DNA of 64,000 bases from Panax quinquefolius (GCA_020205615.1 CM035164.1:122260307-122324306); one strand, 5' to 3'. Shown: positions 25,601 to 39,413, numbered from the stretch's first letter. Made by a program: numbers and translations. The notes: generated by a model not told the origin, from the letters alone.

Positions 25601-28600
25601 CGAATGTAACTCTGGATCATCATCTTCTATGATGCGTACCCCATCATCATCATCTATGATGAATCCATACCTCCTAGGTATCTTTGGTACTATTCCAGAT
25701 TTATGATTCGGTTGTGGTACAATAGGTCTATCTACAGGTTCCTCTTATTTGACTTATAGTGTTTTGTGGTTCTTGAACTCTTCAAGATCTATTATCCTCC
25801 CACTAGCCCCTTTTAATGATAAACACCTTTATCTTAGAAGGAAGCGTGTTTAAATAACAAACACCTTTTGCTAAGTTGGATTATAGAACATATACCCTAA
25901 ACTTACTTTAGGATGTCCCACAAATCGACACTTGTCAAATCTTGTCCCAAGCTTATCCTTTTGAAACCTTTTCACATAAGTTGGAACCCCTTATCTTAAC
26001 ATACTTAAGATTAGAATCCTCCCTCCCATAACTTTTATGGAGTCTTGGGGCCGGATTTTGAGGTTACCATTTTCGTAGATATGCAGCCATTTCTAGGACA
26101 TTATCCCAGAAGGATACTGGAATGTCGGTAAAATCATTATGGACCGCACCATGTCCAACAAGATACGATTTTTCTTTCAGATACATAAATCATTTATTAC
26201 ATATCAGGAGGCGTCCATTATGAGAAAACCATTTGAGATGATCAAGAAACTTATTGCACAAGTATTTATTCCTTGATCTAATCAAAGAATCTTAATACTT
26301 TGCCAATTTGTTTCACTTCTGAATTGTTTGAACCTTTCAAATAATTCATACTTGTATTTCAGCAAATACACACATTCAACTCTTTGAATGATCATCTCCT
26401 TTTCTTATGCTAATTTGTTCAATATGCAAAATTATTTTCATGTAAGTCAAGTATACAAAATTTATTAAGTAATATTTCAGCTTCTATACAAAATATTATT
26501 ATTATAAATAGAACAACAATTGTTCTTAAATATAATACCAAAGATTTTATTTTCCAACAATAAAATGGAAATAATGTTTTCAACGAGAACTAGAATACAA
26601 TAACAACTTATCGACTTAATAGATTTGCTCAGTAGCGATCTTAAACTATAAGTTTCTATGGCTAATGCAAAGAACCTTTGCTTCATTTTCCACACATAGG
26701 ATTACTTATATTTGTTTAGCTTTCTACTTCGCTTGGTCCTTCATAAATCTATATTTATGATAACCAAAGTCGATATCCAATATCCAAGTAGAACCTCGAC
26801 TTAAAGAAAAATTTATTTCAATCATGAACAAAAAGCGTATTATGTCGAAACTTCACTAAGCTTCTTTGGTTAGCCTCTGCAAGATGCTTCTCGCAGCTTT
26901 CTTTCCGATTGTCCGTGCTTATTCCAAAGTGGAAGCAAACTCATTTGCTATCCGTATCGCTTTTGTTCTTATTATCCTTTGTTTTTGCCTTTCTATATAC
27001 CTTCTTTGAATCGTTCTTCTTTTCGTAAGATCCTTTGGCCCCTACCAAGAAGAAGACATGGTCTTTCTTGGTTGGATAATGACTCTCAACATTTTTCAAC
27101 ATGTTAAGCAAATCAAAGGTCCGATATCTAGCTTGTTTCATATGAAAAATTCACAACAATTAAGAAAGGAGTCCGGAGTGAGTGTAAGATCAAATCTTAG
27201 CTCAACTCTCCATCCATGACAAAACCCGTCATCCTAATTGATCAATCAAATTGATAATGTTTAGGACTATTGTCTGCATACTTATAGTGCCATTGGCCAT
27301 TCTAGATCGGAAGAGCTCCTTAGATATCTGATATCTATTAGTCTTACTTTTCTCACCATCAACTACTTGATGTGCAGGAATATAGTAGGAGCATCCATAG
27401 TTTCATGCTGACGCTGAAGCTCGTTACTCATAGATGCGAGCATGATGCATTGAGCCAATCGTGCATCATCTTGCCACTTTCTAAAAGTAGCAATGTCTTC
27501 CTCGGAGGCATTATCTCGCAACCATTCGCGGGATAGGCGATTAAGGACATAAGATAGCTTTTCAACTATGAGAACTATTCTCAAATTCCTTAACCAATCC
27601 GCTTAATTCGGCCTCGTTAATTCAAAGATCTAATATGCTTCGCAGTGATAGTAATTTTAGACATTGTAAAATTTCAGTAAATGAATTTGTAATTAACAAC
27701 ATTTTAACATACATTCTTTTATTAATTACCAAAATAATTAGGTCTTGTTTTAAATTGGTATCTCCCACTATTTTCTTCAAACTATATTACCTCACTTATA
27801 TAGTTTGGCAAAAAATCTAATTAAAGATTTGCTAATGAGAATAAGGATCCCATTTCAAATGTATATAGCCTTGTGGTGACACAAACAAACTATATATAAA
27901 TAAATAGGTAGACAACTTTTGTCAATTACATCAACTATGCAACTCCTTGTATTTTGCCTCTTAGATTATTTTGATCAAGTGGTGGCACATCCAATCAAAA
28001 TTATCCAAGTTAAGTCCAACCTAGCACTCCATATATTCAAAAAGAAAAATATCATCCTTGTGGTGACACAACAAAATAATATTGTTCAATTTTCTTTATA
28101 AGCATCAAATGTGATAAATTAACATCTTAAATACTTAATACTTGCCTTGTGGTGACACAACAAACTCATATTAAATATTTAATACTCTATTAATTTTATC
28201 ATGCTAGAAAGCGACGCTCGATATTCCAAATATCTTTGAACGCTTAGACTTAATATAAAAATTTGAGGGGTTTGTTATTAATTTGTCTCATCTTGTTTAA
28301 GCACGCATTTATTACATATATATATAAAATACGCGTCGTATTAATTAACATGCGAAGCATGTTTGCATAATATATAATATATATATAGTATAAGCATGCA
28401 CATATAGAATACTATATTCTACTGGATTGATTATGGACTTTTATTCTAGTTTGGTTCACTAGAGCCACCAAGTGAACGAAAAGGTCAAACCCTAGGGGTG
28501 CAAGAAATAATATTTAAATATAACTATTACATTTAAACCCGGGCTCCATTACAAACGGGTCTTCAAGCGCTCCTTATTCTCGATGATCTCTAATTCTTCA

Positions 28601-31600
28601 AAAATTAATTCTAACTATTCCTATTACATAACTATTTTAAAATAAATAAAACCTCGATCAAATGATCGAGGGAAGTACATATGAGGGAGATAGAATTTAC
28701 ATTAAGAAAAATTAGAGAAGATTTAGTCTGAAGACCCCATTTAATAAAACCCATACATTCAATGCATCCAACTAAAATAAAATCCAATCGCATTGGGTCA
28801 ATAAATCCATAATCAATCCCATTTATTATCATACACATCATCATATGTCATCAATAAATAACATTCATCCTATGAATAATAAATATTTAATATATATATT
28901 GATATCATTTAATGGGCAAATTTAGTTAGTATAAAATCTAATTTTGAATCAAAATAAACTCCTTTATTTTAATCCAAATTTAAATCAAAATAAAACTATT
29001 TTATTTTAATTTATCCAATTTTGAATAAAATAAACTATTTTATTTTAATCAAAATAAACTCAAAATAAACTTTATTTTAATTAATTATGGAATCCAATTC
29101 CATGTAATAAAAAAATCTTTAATTAAAATAAACTCTTTTATTTTAATTAATTATGGAATCCAATTCCATGTAAAAAAAATCTTTTATTAAAGGAAACACG
29201 GATATTCTTTCCTATTCACAAATAAACTCATTTATTTTGAATAATATGAAATCTTATTTCATATTTAAATAAACTCCTTTATTATTTAAGGAAATATGGA
29301 TTCTCTTTTTCCTATTCACAAATAAACTCTTTTATTTTGAATAATATGAAATCTATTTCATATCTAAATAAACTCTTTTATTTAAGGAAATTAGGCAATC
29401 CAATTTCAACTCCAATTAGTTAGCATGGAATCCAATTCCAACTCTAATTAGTTAAGCATGAAATTTAATTTTAAAATTAAAATAAACTTTATATTTTAAT
29501 ATAAAATAAACTTTTTATTTTAATATTAAAATAAAATTTTATTTTAATAATAAAATTATTAATAAAATTATATATATATAATAATAAAACAAAACCATTA
29601 TTTTATTATATATATATAATAAAACCGTATATATATATATATTAGTAATATATATTATATATATATATACGTTCCTTCCTTTTTTTTTTTAAAAAAACGT
29701 GCTACCCTGTTAACTTACTTCCGTGCATTCCTTGTTTTTTTTTTTTTTTTAAATGCCGTGCAGTTAGATTATTTCCGTGAATTCCTGCAACTTTTAATTC
29801 CGTGCATCAAGCATGTTAACACGTGTATGAAGCTGATGCATTTTTTTTATTTTTAATTTTATTTTTTTTTTAAAATATAGCACCAAGCAAATTTGAATCA
29901 TATCGCCTTTGCTTTAAAAAAATGCCAAATAATTATCACGTGGTCCATAGCAATTCATGCCAAATAAAAAAAAATGCACGATTATTAATTATTAATAACG
30001 GTTATTAATTATTAATAATTTAATTTCTAATAAATTTTATACAATAAAATTATGCCCAATTAAATTGTTCTAAACACATATCAATATAATATTAAATTAA
30101 AACAATTAATAATTTGCATAAAGGTTTGGCTCTGATGCCACTGTTAGGTTTGTAATATTCATAACGCAATCAAATTGCATAAAAAGTGCTGAAGCGTGGA
30201 AAAATCAGAGTTTAAAATTTTACAAACCATATACCCTAGATCACCCTTTATGCACAATTATTAATTAAACGAAAAGATAAAGAATAAATCATACCTTGAA
30301 GATCGAGCTTCCTCGTGTATGAAGTTCACCTCCAAATCCTTTCGCTTCAATCTTGAATCCACCGGGATTTGGTTCCTTCCTTTGATCAACGTTAGCCACC
30401 CAAATGTTTGGCCTCTGGGGTGATCCACCAAGGAAGAATAAAATTCAAGAAGATGGGTGTTATATAACCCTAGTTTTCTATCTCTATAGAAAAGGCATAC
30501 TCCCAAACAACTTGGAATTATTACGTACTTTGTTAAAGTCAACAACCCATACCACCCATAATAAGACTCCTCTTATTTATAGATGTGGGCAACCCACCTT
30601 AACAATTAAGGAATTGAGTTTTAATTAATTAATTCTTTTAATTAATTAAGCTCCCCCTAATCTTATTAGGGATAATTAATTAAACTCCTTTAACTAATTT
30701 TCCTTCCTAATCCAATTAGGAGTAAATGAGAGTACTTATATTAAATTAATTCCTAAACTCTTTTAGAAATTAAAATAATAATAATTGTAATAATATTAAT
30801 AAGACTCCTCTTATTAATTTATATTTAATATTTCTAAAATATTAAATAATAAATATTAAGCTATTTAATTTATTCTATCACCATAGATTAAATTAAATAT
30901 ACTTAACATATTATTACGATTATGCCATTAACTTCTTAAATAATTATTCTTCCTTTTATGGTGTGACCTTTTAGGTTCTCCATATTAAACCTATTGTGAA
31001 TAAATCAATTAGAACAATTCTAATCTTATTTAAATAAATAAATTAAACAATTAATTTATTTAAATAATATTTATTCTACAATAGGATAAGCCTCCCAAGC
31101 GATAAACGACTTTCCGTATAATATAGATTTCAACATTAATCATTAAAGAACCTTTGAGTAAATAGTTACCGCATAATTCAATCCTTCCACCATACAATGT
31201 CCCAATTAAATATAAGACATGGAATTTCACAACAAGTCTTATTTTATTTAATTATATGTATTTCGATTCTTAAATGCACAACTCCAAATAATGCAAATTA
31301 GAAACTCCTTTCTAATTTCATTCTCATAACCAAGGACTCTTGGGTTTGTCATTTATCGAATCACATAGGACATTTCTCTCTTTTATTAGAAGTGGTAGAT
31401 TCTTTATTGATCATACATTATCTCCATGTACAACTTATTATACCCAAGCATACCCTTTGATATACCCTAAGGGTCTTAAGGAATAAGTCAAAGTATAACT
31501 CATCATACACAAGATACTATGATGATCTCAAGTCCAAGGATTACTTGTAGACTACTATCACTACAGAATTCCTATTGACAGCAAATAAAACTCCATTAGG

Positions 31601-34600
31601 TATTCCTTAATGGAGCCACGCTCAAATGAACTTATTCTCTAATAAGCACCTACATACTTGCTTTAGTGTCTCCACACAAATGATCGTGAGATCAATCATC
31701 CTCATCCAATGAAAGCAAGAAACGTATGTACCAATCTATCCGGATTCACTAATCCCCAATTAAGTAATCCAATGATTGGGAACTATTTTAGTTTTAAGCT
31801 TTCTAAGAATTTAGATCTCATTAGAATGATCATCATCATTATTCCAAAAGCATTGCTTAAAACTATGGGTTTATCACATATTATAAAACAGCATCATGTA
31901 GATAATTAAAAGCCTTTAATAAATTAATACCTTTTATTAATAAATGAATAAGATTGTTACAAAGTATATGCTTTATCATCAAACATGATTGGCTTGTGTG
32001 CATACTACTTTCACTACCCCCCAGACAACAAGAGGTATAGGAGATAAAATCGAATATAGCTTTTTGGTGGCTGGTGTGGGATCGAACCATTTAGCTGACA
32101 CAAAGATCCATATGAACCCTCCGAATAACATCTTCAGCTTCGGGCGGCACCCAAAGTTCCTCAATAGTGGGAGATGGGTCCACAGTAGAATACCCGTCTG
32201 CAAACAACGCCCACGAATTCTGATTCTGCCGAAGCATTGCAACGGTTTTGTCGGACTCTTCAGATTCTCCATAACTATCATCATCTTATTTCTTCATCCC
32301 TAAGGACACGGCTTACATATCAAACCGGGTGTCGCCACTTTCAACTTCTCGCACTAAAACTGCTCCCACTGCCAACGAACTAGCTGCCAGATACAAATAA
32401 CATAGCTCAGCAGGAGCGGGCTTCATCGACAAAGGCACCGAATAAAAATAGGTCGTTTATTCCTTGGAAGGCGTGTTTATATAAGAAAGTCCACTAGAAC
32501 GCTCTTAGCATTCTTCTACCCTTTCCTCGCACTCAAAGATTGGCAAACATCTTTCCGCCGATTTGGATGAAACCTTCTCAAAGTCTCTTCCGAGTAGTCT
32601 TGTCTTTTCCATTCAACTCGCAGACTTTAGATAGGCCTCTCCAAGACGAGTATCCACAAGGCGCAATACCTTCGGTGGATTCTCGTGAGTCGCGACTTCG
32701 AGTCTGTTTTAACATAATCCCAAGACCAATAGGGCGGAATACCCTTCTTCTACCAATCAGAAAATGACCGCTGGGTCTTCGCTTCTACTCGCTTCGACCA
32801 TAATCCAGAAGACCATAGGGCGAATACCCTTCTTGACCAATCGTGAAAATGGCTATTGGGTCTTCGCTACTCTACTTCGACCATAATCCGAAGACCAATA
32901 GTATGGAATACCCTTCTTGACCAATCAGAAAAAAATGGTCATTGGGTCTTCATCTACTCGCTTGACCATAATCCGAAGACCAATAGGGCGGAATACCCTT
33001 CTTGACCAATCAGAAAAATGGTCATTGGGTCTTCGCTTCTACTCGCTTCACCATAATCCAGAAGACCATATAGTATGGAATACCCTTCTTCGGTTGATCG
33101 GGAAAATGGCCGTTGGTTCGCCTCGATCCCAAGGACGGCCTTGAGACATGTCTTTAAAGTGTAGACTTCTTTCTAACTTGATCGGTGCATCCGATCGACC
33201 ACACCACTTATATAGGATTCTAAGCGGTATGCCTTCTATCCTTTTCCACCATGGTCGTCTTCTTCTCTCGGCAGAAAAATCGATCTTCTTCTAGCATCAC
33301 CTTGGGCTCTCGAACGAGAACCCTCGAAACTCGCTTGTAAGCGGTACCATCAGCATGAGCATTCTTTGAAGGACCCAATCAATCCTCGACATATACTCAT
33401 TGTGTGTAGCGAAGTCATAGTCATCACTATCCTTTAGAAGTAATCGCTCTACTCTTCTTCACCATGGATTTCGACGTAGAAAGCACTACATTTGTGATTG
33501 AAAATACCTGGACACTAGAACTCACCCTCCTTCTAGCGCCCAATGTTAACGCCAAGATCTTTCTCCACGTCCCAATCACCAAGACGCGTCCGATATCTCC
33601 GCATTCAGCAACAAGTCAACACTAAAAGCTTCGACTACCGATCGTGAGGATAGCTTCGGCGTGAGAGTCGATCAAGACACAGCGATCACAAGGTTAACCA
33701 TGGAGGATAAAAATATCTAGTGTATTGAGAGGATAAAATATCGCTTAAGTGTTACCTCTAGATTGTGTGTGATCCTTGCTCATATACTCCAAGGTCCTCA
33801 GATGTGATCGATTTCCGCCCACAACCTTTAGCCGACTAAGCCTTGTCCCATTCTCATTAATGCCATGCAGAAATGTCACCAAAGTTCTATCCCTCTGGCT
33901 ACATTTGACAAAAGTTGGGCAATACTATACTCATCTAGTCATTCTACCAATCGTCACAAAATTGATACTTCATAGGATCTAAATAAAGATAATATCCACT
34001 AAATAAATGGTGGCGAATGAACCCAAGCCTAATACTTTCAAGACTCACCTCAACATGTCTAAAGTATTATTGCCCAACACTATTCAAATAATTTCCTCTT
34101 CTTTTTGCTGATTTTATTACTTCTTTTAGAGTGTTAGTGATGATAAGACTTACTTGAGAAACCACTTCAGATGGTGTATTTTGTTTTCAATGCAATCACG
34201 TTCATTTTTCAAAGATTTAAGTTGCTGCGCAGCACAGAAAAAAAATAAGTAAGAAAGTTGATTAAAGCTGGTTTCTTTAAAAGTGAATTGAAAGAATAAA
34301 TTCAGGGAAGCCTACAAAGAACAGAATGCTAAACTGATCATCGGCATTTTAAATGAATTTAAGCGGGTTTAGTTACTCCCAAAGTAAAACCAAGAAGTCG
34401 ATGCTTTGCTTTCTCACAGCATTATAGTACCACGAAGAGACAGATTCTTTCACTTGATATATATTTCATTTTAGATGAAAATAAGAAGATTTACTAATGA
34501 AGAGAAGAAAATACAATGCATGTGAAGGATAAGAAGTCGACCCAAATGAAACCAAAAGAAACCTAAGAAAGTATGTAGAAAAAAGATTGAGGCATTAGTG

Positions 34601-37600
34601 AAGCACTGCCTGCCAATCCCTGTGAACTAACGTAGAAATGTCTTAAAAAACTCTCAATACAAACAAGCTCTCATTTCCTCAAAAGCACCCTGCAAATCTT
34701 TCACGAGTTTTACGAAAAATCATCATTTGACTTGGATACAAAACCGCAATGATGACCCATTTCGAAGTACAGCATACAACAAAGAATAACAAAACATACC
34801 ATGACCTCAGTGAAGTGGACTTCGTGGCACGAGTGTGTATTTATATATTAGGAAAGGGGAATGATCCATAACAATTATTCTCAGCCAACCCATCTTACAC
34901 CGTTTAACTGGATATTGAGCAGCAGCGACTAAAGAGTTCATTAAACCGCACGCCAAACAGTTACAGTGCAGACCGTCTGGCGGGAGTGTCAAACAATTTA
35001 CAATGACAAAAATACCCCCTAAAAAAGTAAAATAAGCTTAGTAGTTCATTATTATCTTAAATGCTTCGATGACAAAAACACAAAAGTAATAGTAATAGTA
35101 ATAATAATAGGTCAGCATGTCACCACAAGAGAGACTCATAACTCTGATGGCTATACACCCCCACCCCCTCCATCAACTTCCTATTATGGTTCGAATTATA
35201 TTACACGTCTAAGTTTTCAGTTAGTTTTATGGTCAACCTTTCATGTTATCGCCACTACCTTTTTGCCTGTTTAACCCATGTATTTTGTAAATTCACTCTT
35301 GAAATTCGAAAAGCTTAATCTCGATGTACGAGGTAAGCCCAAAAGTACCTAGTACTTAATTGTCCAAAAGTATCAACCACACTTTGAGGACTTTGATAGT
35401 CCATCGAAGTAAAAAATGCATAGTTGCTGTTATTCAGAGTGAAGATTTAATTATACCCAAAGCATTTAGACCTAACATTTGCAGATGCTGATTCTTCAGG
35501 AAGAATTAGATGCTACTTTGTCCTCCCCTCAAAACAAGAATAATACAACTTGGTTAACGAGAGGTCCAGTGCCCTACACCAAATTTCAGTGCACAGTCCT
35601 CATAAGCGACATTGTTTCTTCCTTTTTGCCACTTTGGCTGCTGCTTCTTTACCACCAATACCATCAATATTATAACCACTACCACAAGCGCCGTCACCAT
35701 CTCACACCACCGCACCTCCATCGCCAAAATCAAACTCAGATCTCATCAACACCACAATCAACATCACCAATAAAATAAGAGAGAGAGTGCAATCATCGGT
35801 GCACTAACATTGCCTCCCTGAAAATAAAAATAAAAATAAAAATCAGGTGCATAGAAGCCGTATACTAATCATATCAGTTACCACATTAAGAGGCGTAGAA
35901 ATGACTGAAAAATCAAATGTATATAACAATTTTTTTAACCTTGTGAATTGAAAAACAGTAAAAAGATATTGATCTAATTTTACCTGGAAAACTTTGCAAG
36001 TCGTTTCCGAAGGAAGATTTATAGAAGTGCTTCCCACCTAGTTAATTAAATAAAGTAAAAGTCACGATAACAAGAAAAAGTCAGAGAAGGTAACACACAT
36101 TGTACAACATCCCGGAATCTTTATACTAACCTTAACCATAGGAGTACCATTATCAGTGTTGAGAAGCATCCCGGATTCAGGCTCAACCACAAAGAGATTG
36201 GCACAATTATCATGAAAAAATGCTGGCTTTGCACTGTAACATATAATAATTTATTTTTTATAATTTCAAAAATAAAATAAAATAAAAGAATCAAAACTTG
36301 GCAAACTCTGGCTAGCATAGGCGTTGAATAACAACTACTTCTGCAACATCTCAAACCCTAAAATGTGTAAGATCTCACATTTTTTGAAAGAGACTATTGA
36401 AAATCAGACTGTTCACAATAACCACGAAACTCAAAAACATGAACTGGTTCAAAACATTTTAGTCAGACACCTTGTCACCAGCAACAAAGATATTAAGCCA
36501 AGGATATGGTTGTCAAAATATGTTGGATGTATTATTGATAAGGGTAATTTTGAATAAATAAATGTCTTATAAGTTCTTTTCCTACAAATTCGACCATTTA
36601 GGTGAAGAAAATTTTGTTAGAAAGTTGGAGAATTTTTCCTTGAACTTAAAAAAGCTAGCAGACATAGGATTTTTGTAGAAAGTTGTTACTTTTCATAGCA
36701 ATCCTAACATTTCCTCAGTTTTCAAAACTTATAAGGCTCAAGTAAACACATTACGATAATAAGAACATGGTGATAGAGATAACAGATCTAAAAAACAAAA
36801 AACCAGAGAGACCATTGAAGCCGGCTCACCATCTAAGTATATTATAACAGATTTTCTGATCCCTACACCACCGAAACCCCTCTACCCAATCCACGTTCTC
36901 CATGAAAATAATTTAGAAATGAGTGGCATTTTTCGTATACCATAAGTACACATAAAATAAGTGTCTGACACGGTCCACTTTGTGGTGATTAGCAATGTAA
37001 TATCATGTCCCCAGAGCTCGACTCTACAGGTTTTTTCCAACTATGTTTCTATTCCTTTCTGCTACATTGTTCTCAAAAAGAAAAATGGTAGGCAACATAG
37101 ATTACAAATAAATTAACCTAAGGCCTTATATTCTTAGTGTATTTCACGATCGAGCAGAGTCATATAGGTTGATCATATACTCAAACAAGTGCTTGTGCCA
37201 TTGAAGATAACTCTCCTCATTCCTGGTATGGGAGTGATATGAGGATGACTATTCTTCCAAGGAATGTGTATAAGACAGAACAGAATGCTCTATCAATCGG
37301 GGAAGTTTTTAGTGACAAGACCATGGTTAGACATGAGGCCAAGCATGTCCTGCTTTATCCGATGGCACTTAAATAAACGTCAGTGCAGAAAAACAACCAG
37401 CCCACACCAAGTCTTCATTGACATAATATGCATGCTTTAATTGGGTCGTTCAACTTTCTCTCAGACAAAGGTAAAAGATTGAGAGACCAAAAGAAAATTG
37501 GCGGCTTAAACCAATAATTATGTCTGTCCTAGAATTATGTCTGTCCTAGAAGTTTCTGTTTGGCTTAAACAGTATTTTGACTTGAACATAAGCTTCTGGA

Positions 37601-39361
37601 AGGATGCGAACGGGAGAGCACGCCTCTTTTTAGAGTATGCAAACCCGCATTTTGGCGAACTAAAAGACATTATCTCTCTAAAAGCTAGGCTTGCCAGATA
37701 TTGGCCGGGCCTTCATTCTTGATAAGGCTTAGCAAGGGAGGCCTTCTGTTCACAAAGGGAAGTTACATTTTCCAAAACTCTCCACAAATAGATTCCTGCT
37801 CCTAATGATCTTTCTCTTACCATTCTATTTTTGACTGAATAAGATGGCCAGCTTATTTTCCTGTTTTTCCCGATTATTTTTTCCCATTAAAGAGAAATGC
37901 AATTGAATCTCAAGTGATAAGCGGATTTGCCCCTCCAGATCACATGGGTTCAACTGGTTAGGAAATAAATTTGGTTCTGATGGGATGTGCGGAGTGAAGC
38001 AACACCTCTTCACTGGGACTTCCAACACTACTTTTATGAGTAACTGTTGAATCAAGTTAAGGTCAGCATGATTGACTGAAGAAAGATAGTCAAATGTTTT
38101 ACACAAAGTGAAAACGTTAAGAATCACCATGAGTATTATATGCAGCCTAGTGCCCAACGTCAGATTAGATTTCATAGAGTAACCCAGAAAAGAGGATAGG
38201 GAGGAAGCAAATGTATGTACAAAGCATAGAGGGTTATAATAACATAGGAAATAAAAGGACCTGCCGGTGATGACAACATCAAAATACTGGAGCCAAACAA
38301 AACTCGAAGTGACGATACCATCCAGTGGCCGGTGTTCACAGAGAAAACTCATCACAACATTTGTATAATCCCACAGGCTGCAACAAATATAATTAAATTT
38401 CTTCATTATTTTAGAATAAGTATAGCCCAGACTAGGAAAAAGATACCTTCAACATCAAACTCCAGCATTTTCACAACTAGAAAAGAAATGGAGGATGAAG
38501 CAACTCATGAGGGATTCGCTCATCAAAACATTGTTCAGCTGGATTAAACAGGTGATTTAATATGTAAAGAGACCTTCATGATTAATGAACAACATATAAG
38601 ATGAGGAGAAAAATATTTGCAGAAGATAGAAGTGGAGCAGATAATTTATAAAATGGAAATATCTGGTACTTTTGCTGACTAGATTAAAATGATCAAATGA
38701 TTGTAGACGATGTTATCGCTGAAAATGCTACCTTTCTCAGTTCATTTACTTTGAAAAGAATTCCTCATGGATATCATATGGATCTTTTCACATATATTGG
38801 AAAAACATAAGACCCTGAAATTTTGCACTTGAGTAATAGAAACTTTATAGTATGTCAACATGTGCATTTTGTCAGGACAAATTTTATTATATATTGATAT
38901 GTTTAAGTAAATCTGTTCCTCCTCATGTTAACATATTTTATTATTCCTGTCCAGAATCCGCTTTTAAATGTCAAAGACTCAAAGTTTTTGAGGAAAAATG
39001 AACTTAACATAATTAATGGCCAAGACCAAAACTAATACAAATACAAACAATATGGTACATTTATATTGAAAGTGGACTTAAGAAAACATAGACACATACA
39101 TAGAAATGCACATCTTAAAGTGGAATCATTTTTGGGACAAACCAAAATGAGAAAGACGACCCTCTACTTCGGGAAGGAGGGAGTATCAAACGCATAAAAG
39201 GACAAATTAATATACTCCCTCAACGGCTGATATAGTCAAGATGCCAAAATTCAATTTTAAAGAAAAAGTAAACATAAAAGCAAAAAGTATTCGCTCCTTT
39301 TTCCAGGCAATCTAGTGAACTAACAAGATTCACATCACAAGAACACACGAACATCAACACA

Positions 39362-39413
<52 letters not shown>

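Larger units (their letters stand above)
27650..30127 (-). other. Long structured leader of the Copia element
   Basis: This is 2.5 kb between primer-binding site and gag with no gene. It contains four related hairpins (27862-28182), an AACATGC-GAA-GCATGTT hairpin (28347-28363), an array of short perfect inverted repeats (28950-29540), TA-rich microsatellite (about 29570-29665) and long A/T runs (29680-29890). Confidence 0.75.
22803..32013 (-). mobile_element. Complete Copia LTR retrotransposon, minus strand
   Basis: The 5' LTR is 30142-32013 and the 3' LTR 22803-24666 (1,872 and 1,864 bases). In sense orientation both run TGAAAGTAGTATGCAC... to ...ATTACAAACCTAACA. The target duplication CTACC is exact (22798-22802 and 32014-32018). 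The primer-binding site is GTGGCATCAGAGCC (30141-30128), complementary to initiator Met-tRNA, and the polypurine tract is AAGTGGAAGAT next to the 3' LTR. The polyprotein is broken but gag, integrase-to-RT linker and the end of RNase H are recognisable. It is inserted in the outer element, with an unusually long 2.5-kb leader. Confidence 0.92.
11397..34079 (-). mobile_element. Old LTR element (outer shell of nest), minus strand
   Basis: A 536-base LTR at 33544-34079 (minus strand TGTTGGGC ... GTTAACA) is matched by a truncated copy at 11397-11570; both carry the CACCAAGACGCGTCCGATAT block. Just inside the right LTR the minus strand reads TTGGGCGCTAGAAGGAGGG (33543-33525), a primer-binding-site-like sequence. 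The flanking pentamers ATATT (11392-11396) and CTATT (34080-34084) differ at one base. Remaining internal DNA is 20302-22797 and 32019-33543; no pol domains were seen, so it is non-autonomous or gutted. A gypsy element and a Copia element lie inside. The tandem repeats near both ends and the antisense frame recall Tat-lineage gypsy elements, which is inference. Confidence 0.65.
11199..34153 (-). other. Giant intron 9 of the nucleotidase
   Basis: This 22,955-base intron is almost wholly nested LTR retrotransposons. Only 198 bases lie between exon 10 and the first LTR base (11397), and 74 bases between the last LTR base (34079) and exon 9. Confidence 0.85.

Noticed and set aside
37825..38406. 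193-codon minus-strand frame
   Set aside because: Only 38261-38377 is exon 6; the rest is read-through into the flanking introns.
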